Assembly (NCBI RefSeq): GCF_022631375.1 | Contig: NZ_JALBGC010000002.1 | Coordinates: forward strand, 1,031,238-1,095,237 | Origin: Hymenobacter cyanobacteriorum | Lineage (GTDB): Bacteria; Bacteroidota; Bacteroidia; Cytophagales; Hymenobacteraceae | Direction of reading: 5' to 3' | DNA length: 64,000 bases | Shown here: positions 54,739 to 63,834 of the stretch, piece by piece | Position numbering within the stretch: position 1 is the first letter of the stretch | Layout: every line of letters begins with the position of its first letter | The notes under the pieces: generated by a model | Seen by the model: only the letters and a program-made list of their open reading frames with translations | Databases searched by the model: none | Told to the model about the DNA's origin: nothing | Program-made: the position numbers and the translations under genes

Positions 54739-55077
54739 TTACATCGATAGTTCTTTCGCTTTATTCATCATCATCGTGGCGTGCACCAGCGTAGCTCCGC
54801 CCTTAATGGCGGCTCCTACGTGCACGGCTTCCATCATCTGGGCTTCGTCGGCGCCCTTCTGGAGCGAGTCGGAAGTGTAGGCGTCGATGCAGTACGGACA
54901 CTGCACCACGTGCGCCACGGCCAGGGCAATCAGCGCTTTTTCGCGCTCGCTCAGGGCACCTTCCTTGAAAACCTCGCCATAGTAATCGAAGAACTTGCGG
55001 CCCATTTCGGGCTGCCATTCCGAGATTTTACCAAATTTGGCCAGGTCGGCGGGGTTGTAGTAGGTCGAGTCGTTCAT
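54739..55077 (-). CDS. AhpD-like peroxidase-related protein of arsenosugar clusters
   Basis: 112 residues from ATG at 55077. Carboxymuconolactone decarboxylase/AhpD-like fold with redox motif CPYC (Cys60, Cys63) in VVQCPYCIDAYTSD and the helix REKALIALAVAHV. It matches the TIGR04169 peroxidase-like family seen next to ArsS. Role in the pathway unproven. It follows the H-NOX gene by 46 bases and precedes arsS by 75. Confidence 0.85.
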   Translation of the reverse strand: MNDSTYYNPADLAKFGKISEWQPEMGRKFFDYYGEVFKEGALSEREKALIALAVAHVVQCPYCIDAYTSDSLQKGADEAQMMEAVHVGAAIKGGATLVHATMMMNKAKELSM

Positions 55078-55123
55078 GATAAAGGCGGCGTTTTGAAATG
55101 AAGGATGAAGGGTAATCAATAGT

Positions 55124-55663
55124 TCAGCGGCGGCGCACGTGGATGCGAACCCGCTCACCGTCTTCGCTGGTGGTGGGCATCACGTCGATGCGGTCGGCCT
55201 CGTCGTAGTACGCGGCCACTCCGCGCACAATGCCCACGGCCAGCCCGCCCATGCGGCGCGGCGACACGTAGTCAATCATCAACTCGTTGAGGCCCAGGCG
55301 GCTGACTTCGAGCACGGGCGGCGAGTTCTCAGCGTGTTCTTGTCGCACCTGCTTGTGCATGGTCAGCTCGGTGTGTTCGAGCATGTCGAGGGTTTTCCAT
55401 TCGGGGTGCAACAGCTTCTGGTACATGTACATCAGGTCGGGCACGAGGTACTCGCCGAATTTTTCGTGCAGCTCGCCGGCCGACAAGCCGGTCATCTCAG
55501 CCGCGTGGCCCACCAAGGCATAAATGTGCTCGTCGGGGTACACGGTTTTGTGGTCGAACTCCACCTGGTCGAGGCCGGAAAGCTCCATTAATTTCACCCA
55601 GGTACTATGGTCGTACTGGGTTTGCACATAACGTTTTAGCAGCGTGAGGATGGTTCCGTGCAT
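55124..55663 (-). CDS. H-NOX heme nitric-oxide/oxygen sensor
   Basis: 179 residues, a stand-alone heme-NO-binding domain. The proximal histidine is His103 in MHKQV, and the porphyrin-binding motif YxSxR is Tyr132-Val-Ser134-Pro-Arg136; their 29-residue spacing matches characterised H-NOX proteins. H-NOX usually signals through a kinase or cyclic-di-GMP enzyme beside it, and none is next to it here. Instead it is the first gene of the arsenosugar run. The -7-like box is only 5 bases before the ATG at 55663. Confidence 0.9.
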   Translation of the reverse strand: MHGTILTLLKRYVQTQYDHSTWVKLMELSGLDQVEFDHKTVYPDEHIYALVGHAAEMTGLSAGELHEKFGEYLVPDLMYMYQKLLHPEWKTLDMLEHTELTMHKQVRQEHAENSPPVLEVSRLGLNELMIDYVSPRRMGGLAVGIVRGVAAYYDEADRIDVMPTTSEDGERVRIHVRRR

Positions 55664-55668
55664 AAGCG

Positions 55669-55676
55669 CAAAAGTT
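55669..55676 (-). promoter_or_regulatory. -7-like box before the H-NOX gene
   Basis: AACTTTTG (minus strand), one change from TAnnTTTG, 5 bases upstream of the ATG. Confidence 0.4.
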
Positions 55677-55789
55677 GTAAGCTAACGTGATAAACAGGGC
55701 CGCCTGCCAGCCCAAACGGCTAACAGGCGGCATTGTTTACTTCGGTCCGGGCAGCGGCATGGCCATCGCGCCGGTTCACTTGGGCTTGG

Positions 55790-56701
55790 CTAAATGTTGC
55801 CTACCACCGTCATCGTGCTCAGCGTGGGGCCGACGCTGCCGCCGGTGGGCTCCACCGTCATGGCAAAGGTCTGGGCGCTGGCAATGTCCTTCATGTGCTG
55901 CAGGCCCTCGCCGGTGGCGGTCGCGGCCGTCAGCACGCCGGCATCAATCGGCTTGCCTTTGTCGAGGGCCCAAAGCTGGTACTGCTTGCCGGCGGGCAAT
56001 GCCGGCAGACTGCGCACATCGACATACACCTTGTGCGTAGCCACATTGAAGAATACGCGGGCTTTAGCCGTGGGGGCCGTTTTGGTGCCGGCCAGCGCCA
56101 CGGCGCGGAACTCATCGTTGCGGAGCACCTCGTTTTCTTGGCGCAGGTCGCCGAGCTTGCGCTCCACTACCTGCGAGGTTTGGGCGAAGCGGGCCTGGTC
56201 GTTCTGCAAAGCCACCACCTGGGCATTGGCGTTTTTCCAGTTGGAGTACAACAGCAGGTTGGCCCCGAGGCTCAGCAGCAAGGCAACCGAAGCAGCTACG
56301 GCCCAGTTGGAGCGGCCCGACGGTGTAGCGACTGGCGCGGAAGCCATGGGGCGAATAACGGCCTCAGCAGCAGCGCGGGACGCGGCAGGGGCAGCGGCGG
56401 CCACAGGAGCCGAAGTCAGGGCGTCAACATCAGCCCGCAGCGTGGTGCCGGGGCGGGCGGCGGGGGCAGCAATCTGGGCCATTACGTTGGCGAGCACCCG
56501 CTCGCGCATGGCGGCCGGGGGCGTGATGGCGTGGGCTTCGGCGTAGAACCCGAGCGCCGCCTGTACCTGCGCCAGCTCGGCCCGAACCTCGGGATGGCTG
56601 GCGGCCTGGGCCTCTACGGCCGCCTGCTCGGCCGCCGAGAGCTCGCCGAGAGCGTACTGCTCCAGGATGCCCGATTCGATATAGTCTTGGATATTTTCCA
56701 C
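55790..56701 (-). CDS. RskA-type anti-sigma factor
   Basis: 303 residues. The N-terminal domain (about 1-70, QDYIESGILEQYALGELSAAE) is the sigma-binding part, a linker rich in Ala/Pro leads to a membrane segment near 138-152 (VAASVALLLSLGANLLLY), and a C-terminal extracytoplasmic domain (about 195-303) has the RskA pattern (VFFNVATHKVYVDVRSLPALPAGKQYQLWALDKGKP). It follows the sigma gene by 8 bases, so both form an operon and it likely holds the sigma factor inactive. Confidence 0.88.
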   Translation of the reverse strand: MENIQDYIESGILEQYALGELSAAEQAAVEAQAASHPEVRAELAQVQAALGFYAEAHAITPPAAMRERVLANVMAQIAAPAARPGTTLRADVDALTSAPVAAAAPAASRAAAEAVIRPMASAPVATPSGRSNWAVAASVALLLSLGANLLLYSNWKNANAQVVALQNDQARFAQTSQVVERKLGDLRQENEVLRNDEFRAVALAGTKTAPTAKARVFFNVATHKVYVDVRSLPALPAGKQYQLWALDKGKPIDAGVLTAATATGEGLQHMKDIASAQTFAMTVEPTGGSVGPTLSTMTVVGNI

Positions 56702-56709
56702 GGTTAGGT

Positions 56710-57270
56710 TCAGCGAATAAGTTTGCTTAGGACTTTGATGGCGGTGCGGGCACGGGTTTTCACCGTGCCGAGCGGAATATTCAATTCCTCGGCCACCTCA
56801 CTCTGGGTGAAGCCCTCGAAATAAAGCATGTCGATAATCTGGCGTTGCTCAGGAATCAGTTTCTGGGTAATTTCCTGCAGGCCAATATGTTCCGGCCGGA
56901 AAGCAGTGGGAGCTGCTTGCCGCTGGGCCGTGAGGCTGTCGTCGATTCCCGTTGTTTTGCTACCTACGCGGTGCTGCCGCGAGCGGATTTTATCGATGCT
57001 TAAATTGCGGCAAATGTTGAGCACCCAGGTGAACAGCCGGCCCTTGGTGGGGTCGTAGCTGGCGAAGGCGTTCCAGATTTTGACCAGCGCTTCCTGCAGC
57101 ACGTCCTCAGCCTCGTCTTCGGCTTTCACAATGCGGTAGATGACGCCGTAGAGCGCGGCCGAATACCGGTCGTAGAACAGCGTCATGGCCGATTCGTCGC
57201 GGGCCTGCAGGCGCCGGACTAAGTCCTCCTCGGCGGCAGGCGGCAGGGAAATAAGGGGATTATCGGACAC
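56710..57270 (-). CDS. ECF-type RNA polymerase sigma factor
   Basis: 186 residues. Region 2 (MTLFYDRYSAALYGVIYRIV, DEAEDVLQEALVKIWNAF, GRLFTWVLNICRNLSIDKIRS) and region 4 (YFEGFTQSEVAEELNIPLGTVKTRARTAI) are clear. It is closest to SigK/RpoE-type factors that pair with RskA-like anti-sigma factors, as here. Its target genes cannot be inferred from this window. Confidence 0.93.
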   Translation of the reverse strand: MSDNPLISLPPAAEEDLVRRLQARDESAMTLFYDRYSAALYGVIYRIVKAEDEAEDVLQEALVKIWNAFASYDPTKGRLFTWVLNICRNLSIDKIRSRQHRVGSKTTGIDDSLTAQRQAAPTAFRPEHIGLQEITQKLIPEQRQIIDMLYFEGFTQSEVAEELNIPLGTVKTRARTAIKVLSKLIR

Positions 57271-57489
57271 AGGAGTGACTAAAAGTGGAGAAATGGAGCG
57301 GTAGGAAAGCCCGTTGGTAAGCGCACGAAAATACGCGGTGCCGGCTAATTGCCAGCATACGGCGTTTGGCGGCCCGCAACCGAACAGCGGTGGGCCGCAA
57401 GCAGTACCCGCCGGGACCGGTAATGTTCAGGCGACACCTAAACTGAGTGGATAATTGCGCGACTGCCGGCGCGGCTTGTCGCTGGCTTG

Positions 57490-57497
57490 TACCTTTC
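57490..57497 (+). promoter_or_regulatory. -7 promoter box for the aldehyde dehydrogenase gene
   Basis: TACCTTTC, one change from TAnnTTTG, 30 bases before the ATG. Confidence 0.4.
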
Positions 57498-57527
57498 GGC
57501 TTCCTTCTGTTCTTTCTAATCTGAGCT

Positions 57528-58922
57528 ATGTCCATCGAATCTTTCAACCCGCACACGGGGCGGGTGCTGCGGCGCTTCACCCCTTTTGCCTGGGCCAAAA
57601 CCCAACGCTTGCTGGGCCAGGCGCACCGCGCGGCCCCGGCCTGGGCCGCCACCACCTTTGCCCACCGCGCCGGCGTGCTGCGCCGTGCCGCCGCCCTGCT
57701 GCGCGAGCGCCAGGATGCGCTGGCCCGCCTCATGGCCCTGGAAATGGGCAAGCCCATCACCGACGGCCGCGCCGAGGCCCTGAAATGCGCCACCTGCTGC
57801 GACTACTACGCCGAGCACGCCGAGGCTTTTCTGGCCGATGAGCTCATCAAAACCGATGCCGGCCGCAGCTTCATCAGCTACCAGCCGCTGGGTGTGGTGC
57901 TGGCCGTAATGCCCTGGAATTTCCCGTTCTGGCAGGTGGTGCGCTTTGCCGCCCCGGCCCTGATGGCTGGCAATGTGGGCCTGCTCAAGCACGCCTCCAA
58001 CGTGCCGCAGTGCGCGCTGGCGCTGGAAAAAATCTTTCACGACGCGGGCCTGCCGCCGGCCTGTTTCCGCACGCTGCTGGTGGGCTCGGAGCAGGTGGAG
58101 CAGCTGCTGGCCGACGACCGGGTGCGCGCCGTGACGCTCACGGGCAGCGAGGGCGCGGGCATGGCCGTGGCGGCCGTAGCCGGGCAGCACATCAAAAAAG
58201 CGGTGCTGGAACTGGGCGGGTCCGACCCATTTATCGTACTGGCTGACGCCGACTTAGCCCTCGCCGCCAAAACTGCCGCGCAAAGCCGCATGATAAACAG
58301 CGGCCAGAGCTGCATCGCCGCCAAGCGCTTCATTGTAGAAAAGCCGGTGTGCCGCGAGTTCATCAACCAGCTCAAAACACACCTGCTGGCCCTGCGCCCC
58401 GGCGACCCGCTCGACGAGGCCACCCAATACGGCCCCCTCGCCCGCCCCGACCTGGCCGACGAGCTCACCCAGCAGGTGGAAGACTCGGTGAAAAAAGGCG
58501 CGAAAATCGAGCTGCACGGCGGCCAGGCCAAGCCCGGCACCGCCCTCTTCCGCCCCATGATACTGTCGAATGTGCGGGCCGGCCAGCGGGCTTATTCGGA
58601 GGAATTGTTCGGCCCGGTGGCGCTGGTGCTCGAAGCTAAAAACGCCGACGATGCCCTGCGCCTCGCCAACGACTCGCGCTTCGGTCTGGGCGCGGCCGTG
58701 TGGACTTCGGACCCGAAAAAGGGCGAAGCCATGGCCCGCCAGATTGAAAGCGGGGCCGTGTTCGTCAACGGCCTCGTAAAATCGATGCCCGAGCTGCCGT
58801 TTGGCGGGGTGAAGAAGTCGGGCTACGGCCGCGAGCTGTCGTATCTGGGCATTCGCGAGTTTGTGAACCAGAAGTCGATTTGGGTGGGCAAGGAGGTCGC
58901 GCCGGTAGCGAAAACAGAGTAG
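57528..58922 (+). CDS. NAD(P)-dependent succinate-semialdehyde-type aldehyde dehydrogenase
   Basis: 464 residues, ALDH superfamily. The general-base glutamate lies in VLELGGSDPFIV and the nucleophile cysteine in INSGQSCIAAKRFIV; the nucleotide-binding TLTGSEGAG and the closing PFGGVKKSGYGRELS are present. MPWNFPFWQ is the typical N-terminal family block. The sequence best fits the short succinate-semialdehyde dehydrogenase (YneI-like) group, but substrate is inferred. Stand-alone gene, followed by a palindromic repeat. Confidence 0.9.
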   Translation: MSIESFNPHTGRVLRRFTPFAWAKTQRLLGQAHRAAPAWAATTFAHRAGVLRRAAALLRERQDALARLMALEMGKPITDGRAEALKCATCCDYYAEHAEAFLADELIKTDAGRSFISYQPLGVVLAVMPWNFPFWQVVRFAAPALMAGNVGLLKHASNVPQCALALEKIFHDAGLPPACFRTLLVGSEQVEQLLADDRVRAVTLTGSEGAGMAVAAVAGQHIKKAVLELGGSDPFIVLADADLALAAKTAAQSRMINSGQSCIAAKRFIVEKPVCREFINQLKTHLLALRPGDPLDEATQYGPLARPDLADELTQQVEDSVKKGAKIELHGGQAKPGTALFRPMILSNVRAGQRAYSEELFGPVALVLEAKNADDALRLANDSRFGLGAAVWTSDPKKGEAMARQIESGAVFVNGLVKSMPELPFGGVKKSGYGRELSYLGIREFVNQKSIWVGKEVAPVAKTE

Positions 58923-58939
58923 CGCCAGGTTTAACGAAT

Positions 58940-59036
58940 GGCCGTCATGCTGAGCGCAGTCGAAGCATCTCTACCGTGGAAGTAATTATTTACTCTTCGC
59001 AGTAGAGATGCTTCGACTGCGCTCAGCATGACGGCC
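58940..59036. repeat. Imperfect palindrome, family copy 8 (GCTGAGC type)
   Basis: GGCCGTCATGCTGAGCGCAG at 58940 mirrors CTGCGCTCAGCATGACGGCC ending 59036, with loop AAGTAATTATTTACTC. Lies between convergent genes. The loop matches the interrupted copy at 63835. Confidence 0.88.
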
Positions 59037-59060
59037 TTTTTTATCTCTTTCCTTCCCCTC

Positions 59061-59813
59061 CTATGCGTACCCCAGCGCCTTGTAAATCAGCCAGCCAACT
59101 ACTTCGTGCGTCAGCAGGCTGAAGTTGGCCATGGCTTCGGGGCTGGGCACCAGCCAGGCATCGGGCGTGATGCTGCGGTCGGTGCTGCGGTAGCCGGCAG
59201 GGAAACCAATGGGATGCAGGCCTACCTTCTCGAAGCAGCCCATGGCCCGCCGCTGGTGGAAGGCCGACGTGACGAGGATGAGCGTGTCCTGCTCGGGCGT
59301 GAGCAGCTTTTTGGTGAAAAGCGCATTTTCGCGGGTGTTGCGGCTTTTCTCTTCGCGGATGATGGCCGAGTGGGGCACGCCCGCCAAGCGCAGCAGCGTG
59401 GTGAGGTCGTCGGCCTCGGTGTGGGCCACGGTCTGCACCGCGCCCGAGCCACCCGACACGATGATGCGGCGCACCCGCCCAGCCCGGTACAGCCACAGGG
59501 CGCTGGTGAAGCGGTCGGCCCCGGCCCCGAGGTACACCCGGTCGTGCGGCGACTTCCCTACCTGCGTGATGCCGGTGAGCAGCACGGCGGCATCGGCGTG
59601 GCGCGGCAGGGCGGCCAGCGGCACCGGCGGGCGCTCCCAGGCCAGCAGCAGCTCGTTCACCAGCAGGGGGTTGGTGGTAATGAGGAACACCACCAGCGCG
59701 GCCACCAGCCAGCGGCGGGGCTGCCGGGCCAGCAGCGCCAGCACCAGCAGGGCCAGCAGCCACACGGTGGGCACCAGCACGAAATCGAGAACCTTGGAGA
59801 ACAGAAAAAACAT
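59061..59813 (-). CDS. YdcF-family (DUF218) membrane protein
   Basis: 250 residues from ATG at 59813. Two N-terminal hydrophobic segments (about 10-27 and 33-50) and a DUF218 domain: DAAVLLTGITQVG, RIIVSGGSG, TEADDLTTLLRLAGVP, NTRENALFTKKLL, ILVTSAFHQRRAMGCF. These proteins, such as SanA and YdcF, are linked with envelope integrity and bind S-adenosylmethionine in one case. The -7 box TACCTTTG lies just 3 bases before this start, so the mRNA may be leaderless. Confidence 0.88.
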   Translation of the reverse strand: MFFLFSKVLDFVLVPTVWLLALLVLALLARQPRRWLVAALVVFLITTNPLLVNELLLAWERPPVPLAALPRHADAAVLLTGITQVGKSPHDRVYLGAGADRFTSALWLYRAGRVRRIIVSGGSGAVQTVAHTEADDLTTLLRLAGVPHSAIIREEKSRNTRENALFTKKLLTPEQDTLILVTSAFHQRRAMGCFEKVGLHPIGFPAGYRSTDRSITPDAWLVPSPEAMANFSLLTHEVVGWLIYKALGYA

Positions 59814-59816
59814 GCC

Positions 59817-59824
59817 CAAAGGTA
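59817..59824 (-). promoter_or_regulatory. -7 promoter box abutting the YdcF-type start codon
   Basis: TACCTTTG (minus strand), a perfect TAnnTTTG match only 3 bases from the ATG at 59813. Confidence 0.6.
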
Positions 59825-59854
59825 GCGGCCCGGTCGGCAGGCAGCTGGCGCGGG

Positions 59855-60211
59855 CTACACGTGGTCGGGCACGAAGGCGCGCAGGCGGTGCAGCTGGGCC
59901 ACCACTTCTTCTTCGGTGGTCAGGTTGTCGCACTCCAGAATGCGGCCCTGGCAGTAGCTCACGAAAAAGGGCGCTACTTTTTCCTGCATCAGTTTCTTCG
60001 CCACAGGGTTTTCGTCGGAGTCGAGGCGCACGAACAGGATGGATTCGTTGCCGGGGTCGTCGACGAATTTAGCAAAGGGCGGGGCCAATGCCTGGCAAAT
60101 GGCGCAGTCGGCGGAGGTGAATTTGGCAAACACCTTCATGTGCTCGTGCGTGAGGCGGCGCAGGTGCTCATCGTCGGTATCGACCACGTGTTTGCGTTCT
60201 TCTTCAGTCAT
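59855..60211 (-). CDS. Thioredoxin-fold protein
   Basis: 118 residues, no signal peptide. The active-site CxxC is CAIC (Cys36, Cys39) in FTSADCAICQALAPPFAKF, followed by SILFVRLDSDENP and KVAPFFVSYCQG. This is a thioredoxin-like fold with an unusual dipeptide (Ala-Ile) instead of Gly-Pro, so redox potential may differ. ATG at 60211. The next gene on this strand (YdcF-like) starts 42 bases later with its own promoter. Confidence 0.85.
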   Translation of the reverse strand: MTEEERKHVVDTDDEHLRRLTHEHMKVFAKFTSADCAICQALAPPFAKFVDDPGNESILFVRLDSDENPVAKKLMQEKVAPFFVSYCQGRILECDNLTTEEEVVAQLHRLRAFVPDHV

Positions 60212-60259
60212 AAAAGCGGGCTGGAATGGCGGTTCGGGGTTGGTTTAGAAACGCTTAGC

Positions 60260-60330
60260 ATGCCGGCGCAGGAGAAATCTTGAGTAAAGTCGTTCCACAA
60301 TTGTATCAGATTCCTCCTGCGCCGGAATGA
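60260..60330. repeat. Imperfect palindrome of a second family (CCGGCGCAGGAG)
   Basis: TGCCGGCGCAGGAG.AATCT at 60261-60280 mirrors AGATTCCTCCTGCGCCGGA at 60308-60326, one base gap. Distinct in sequence from the CATGC(A/T)GAGC family. Confidence 0.6.
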
Positions 60331-60374
60331 CAATTTCAGGCCGTTAAACCGCAAAGTAGACTTTAGGGTTCGGC

Positions 60375-62126
60375 TTACTTGCGCAACATTAACTCGCGGA
60401 TGTACTTCACCGGGGCGCTGCCGTAGCTGAGGAAATTCTCGTTGAATACTTTCAGGTCGAAGGCTTTGCCTTGCGGCTGCTTCAGCTCCTGACGCAGGGC
60501 GTAAATCTCGGAGTAGCCCGTGAAATAGCTGCTGAGCTGCACCTGGCTGAGGGTGGCCCGCAACCACTTGCCCCGCGCCTCGGCTTCTTCCTGAAAGCCC
60601 TCGCGGCGCAGCATCTTCACCACGTCGGCCTCGCTCAGGTTATCTACCTGAATGGCGTGGTCGATAACCGCATTCAGGGTCGAGCGCATGTTCCATTTGT
60701 CCCACATCAGCCACATTTCGTCGGAATTGTTGCCGTAGCCGCTTTCCAGCATCATGCGCTCGGCATACACGGCCCAGCCCTCTACCATCGCGCCGTTGCC
60801 AAAAATGCTTTTCACCAGCGAAGGCGAACGGTTGGCATACACGAGCTGCGTGTAGTGGCCCGGAATGGCCTCGTGAATGTTGAGAATCTGGAGGGTGTAG
60901 TCGTTGTATTCGCGCAGGTAGCTTTCGGCCTGGGCGGGCGTCCAGTCAGCGGGCAGCGGCTCCACATTGTAGTAAGTGTTGGCGCCCTTGTCGTAAGGGC
61001 CGGGGGCCGAAACGCTGGCGCCCGCGCCGCTGCCGCGCATGTAGAGCGGCGTTTCGCGCACCACCAGCGGCTTGCTGGGGTCCTGGGTCAGGAGCTTATG
61101 CTCGTTCACAAAAGCCACCAGCGTGGGAATCTGGCGCTTCACAGCGTCCACAAAACCGTCGCGCGGGGCGTGCTTCAGGGTAAGCTGGTTAATAACGGCG
61201 GTGATGAGGGCCAGCGTATCGGCCGGGGCTTTCTGGCCGGGGAAATACTTGGGATAGAGCCGGGCGGCGCGGTGGCCCATGTCGTGTAGCAGCTCGGCCT
61301 TGTGGTTTAGCGCCTGCTGGTAGATTTCGGCTGCCGTGAAGCGCGACTGAATATCGTAGGCAAACTTCTGCTCAAACAGCGCTTTGCCGATGCGGAACGG
61401 GCGGAACCAGCCTTTGGTCAGCACGTCCTTTTTAAGGAAATCCATATAGCCCTGCACGGCCGTGCGGGCGGCAGCCACGCGGGCAGTCAACGTCTTTTTC
61501 TCCGCTTCCGTCAGGCCCGATTTCCGCACCGAATCGGCCAGCGCGGAGCCAAAAACTTCCAGGCCACCAGCATTTTGTTTGATAGCCAGTTCGGTGTGCT
61601 CCTTCGTCGGGTTGCTGATGTTGGCCCGGGCGGCGGCGTAGAACTCGGCCGCGTGGCTGATTTTGTCGGAGATGTTGCGCAGGCGGCGGTCGAGGCGGAA
61701 GTGGCGGCCGTTGAGCAGCTCACCCACCGCAGCCCCGAGGTTGTAGCTGGCCGGGTTCCACTGCCAGGTTTTGAGGGTGTCGGCGTACCAGCGCTCGGCG
61801 CGCAACTCGTTGCGGAGCAGGCGCAGGTCAATCTGGTTGTTGGGCGAGAGGCTGTCGAGGGTGAATTTGCCCAGCGCAGTCAGGTTTTGCTGGGCGAAAG
61901 CATCGTCGGCCTGGCGCTGGGCGGCGTTGGGAATCAGCAGCAGCGAGTCGTATTTGTGGTAGCCCATGCCGGAGGCATAGTCGGGGTTTTGCTTCCACAG
62001 GGCTTCGATGAACTGGCTTTTGAAGGCATCGAAGCGGGCATCGGGTCCGGTGGCGACAGCAGTTTTATCGGCCTGGGAGCAGCCGGCGAGGGCCAGGGCC
62101 AGCAGGGGCAGGTAGCGGAACTTCAT
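60375..62126 (-). CDS. DUF885 family metallopeptidase-like lipoprotein
   Basis: 583 residues, lipobox LAGC (Cys16). The DUF885 pattern is clear: LNIHEAIPGHYTQLVYANRS (HEAxPGH zinc motif) and VEGWAVYAERMMLESG with the downstream glutamate, and FTAAEIYQQALNHKAELLHDM. These are predicted zinc peptidases related to the M32/gluzincin-like group. Probably at the outer or inner membrane. ATG at 62126; its upstream side holds a palindromic repeat, and aspA diverges from it. Confidence 0.9.
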   Translation of the reverse strand: MKFRYLPLLALALAGCSQADKTAVATGPDARFDAFKSQFIEALWKQNPDYASGMGYHKYDSLLLIPNAAQRQADDAFAQQNLTALGKFTLDSLSPNNQIDLRLLRNELRAERWYADTLKTWQWNPASYNLGAAVGELLNGRHFRLDRRLRNISDKISHAAEFYAAARANISNPTKEHTELAIKQNAGGLEVFGSALADSVRKSGLTEAEKKTLTARVAAARTAVQGYMDFLKKDVLTKGWFRPFRIGKALFEQKFAYDIQSRFTAAEIYQQALNHKAELLHDMGHRAARLYPKYFPGQKAPADTLALITAVINQLTLKHAPRDGFVDAVKRQIPTLVAFVNEHKLLTQDPSKPLVVRETPLYMRGSGAGASVSAPGPYDKGANTYYNVEPLPADWTPAQAESYLREYNDYTLQILNIHEAIPGHYTQLVYANRSPSLVKSIFGNGAMVEGWAVYAERMMLESGYGNNSDEMWLMWDKWNMRSTLNAVIDHAIQVDNLSEADVVKMLRREGFQEEAEARGKWLRATLSQVQLSSYFTGYSEIYALRQELKQPQGKAFDLKVFNENFLSYGSAPVKYIRELMLRK

Positions 62127-62158
62127 TGGGTGGGATTGTGGCGGGTAAAATAAAGAAC

Positions 62159-62255
62159 GTCATGCAGAGCGCAGCGAAGCATCTTTACCGCAATAGTAAA
62201 CCAATTGATTTGATTGCATTGCGCAGTAAAGATGCTTCGCTGCGCTCTGCATGAC
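62159..62255. repeat. Imperfect palindrome, family copy 9 (GCAGAGC type)
   Basis: GTCATGCAGAGCGCAGCGAA at 62159 mirrors TTCGCTGCGCTCTGCATGAC ending 62255. Lies between divergent genes. Confidence 0.88.
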
Positions 62256-62312
62256 CGTTCCTGAACCGACCACGTCCCACCCCAAACCCGGCCACGTTGC
62301 AATGCGCCGCCG

Positions 62313-62320
62313 TAGGTTTG
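62313..62320 (+). promoter_or_regulatory. -7 promoter box for aspA
   Basis: TAGGTTTG, a perfect TAnnTTTG match, 53 bases before the ATG at 62374. Confidence 0.5.
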
Positions 62321-62373
62321 CCCCGGCTTTCGGCCATTCCGTATAAGCCGCACAGTCCACCCAAAATTCCCGC

Positions 62374-63780
62374 ATGAGCACCTCCCGCATCGAACACGAT
62401 TTCCTCGGCGAACGCACCCTGCCCGACACTGCCTACTACGGCATCCAGACGCTGCGCGCCCTCGAAAACTTCGCCATCACCGGCATTCCCATCCGCAACG
62501 AGCCGCTGTTTGTGCAGGCGCTGGCCTACGTGAAAAAAGGCGCGGCCCTGGCCAACAAGGAGCTCGGCGTGCTGCCCGCCAACATCGCCGACGCCATTGC
62601 CGCCGCCTGCGACCGGGTAGCCGCCGGCGAGTTCGACAACCAGTTCCTCACCGACATGATTCAGGGCGGCGCGGGCACCTCGGTGAACATGAACGCCAAC
62701 GAAGTCATCGCCAACGTAGCCCTCGAAATCATGGGCCACGCAAAGGGCGAGTACCAGTACTGCCACCCCAACAACCACGTCAACTGCTCGCAAAGCACCA
62801 ACGACGCCTACCCCACCGCCTTCCGCATCGCACTTAACAACAAGCTGGTGGGCTACCGCGAAACCCTGAACGAGCTGGCCGAGGCCTTCGCGCAAAAAGG
62901 CGAGGAATTCCGCGATATTCTGAAAATGGGCCGCACCCAGCTCCAGGATGCCGTGCCGATGAGCATGGGCGACGAGTTCAAGGCCTTCGCCACCAACCTG
63001 CGCGAAGAGCTGCTCCGCATCGACGACTCGCGCCGGCTGATTGACGAAATCAACATGGGCGCTACGGCCATCGGCTCGCGCATCAACGCCCCCACCGGCT
63101 ACCCCGAGCTCGTGACCGAGCACCTGCGCACCATCACCGGCCTGAACCTAAGCCTGGCCGGCGACCTGTTCGAAGCCACCTACGACACGGGCGCCTACGT
63201 GCAGCTCTCCGGCGTACTGAAGCGCACGGCGGTGAAGCTCTCCAAAATCTGTAACGACTTGCGCCTGCTCTCCTCCGGTCCGCGCACGGGCATCAACGAA
63301 ATCAACCTGCCGCCCTTGCAGCCCGGCTCCAGCATCATGCCCGGCAAGGTGAACCCAGTGGTGCCCGAAGTAGTGAACCAAACCGCGTTCTATGTCATCG
63401 GAGCCGACCTCACGGTAACCATGGCCGCCGAAGCCGGCCAGCTGCAGCTCAACGTGATGGAGCCGGTTATCAGCTTCGCGCTGTTCACCTCGATTTCCTA
63501 CATGACCAACGCCTGCCGCACCCTGCGCGAGAAGTGCGTGGTGGGCATCACCGCCAACAAGGAGCACGCCGAAAGCCTCGTGCGCAACAGCATCGGCATC
63601 GTCACGCAGCTCAACCCGGTTATCGGCTACGAAGCCTCGGCCGAAATTGCCAAGGAAGCCCTGAAAACCGGCAAATCCGTCCACGATATTGCCGTGACCG
63701 AGCGCGGCTTGCTGACGCAGGAAAAGTGGGACGAGATTTTCACGTTCGAGAACCTGATTCGGCCGGTGTTCATGAAGTAG
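62374..63780 (+). CDS. aspA: Aspartate ammonia-lyase
   Basis: 468 residues, full length. Converts aspartate to fumarate and ammonia; member of the fumarase/aspartase superfamily. The signature [15 protein letters not shown] holds the catalytic serine loop. [17 protein letters not shown] and [17 protein letters not shown] cover the substrate-binding blocks. The [23 protein letters not shown] block is nearer aspartases than fumarases, so the assignment is favoured but fumarase is a weaker alternative. Preceded by a TAGGTTTG promoter box and followed by a short GACGCA hairpin. Confidence 0.93.
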   Translation: MSTSRIEHDFLGERTLPDTAYYGIQTLRALENFAITGIPIRNEPLFVQALAYVKKGAALANKELGVLPANIADAIAAACDRVAAGEFDNQFLTDMIQGGAGTSVNMNANEVIANVALEIMGHAKGEYQYCHPNNHVNCSQSTNDAYPTAFRIALNNKLVGYRETLNELAEAFAQKGEEFRDILKMGRTQLQDAVPMSMGDEFKAFATNLREELLRIDDSRRLIDEINMGATAIGSRINAPTGYPELVTEHLRTITGLNLSLAGDLFEATYDTGAYVQLSGVLKRTAVKLSKICNDLRLLSSGPRTGINEINLPPLQPGSSIMPGKVNPVVPEVVNQTAFYVIGADLTVTMAAEAGQLQLNVMEPVISFALFTSISYMTNACRTLREKCVVGITANKEHAESLVRNSIGIVTQLNPVIGYEASAEIAKEALKTGKSVHDIAVTERGLLTQEKWDEIFTFENLIRPVFMK

Positions 63781-63781
63781 C

Positions 63782-63797
63782 GACGCATACTTGCGTC
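63782..63797. repeat. Short hairpin GACGCA / TGCGTC
   Basis: GACGCA (63782-63787) and TGCGTC (63792-63797), loop TACT, right after the aspA stop. Related in sequence to the GTAGAGACGCA hairpin at 49980. Confidence 0.5.
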
Positions 63798-63834
63798 TCG
63801 TCGTTGAACGTTCACGCCTGTCAAAAACCAGAAC

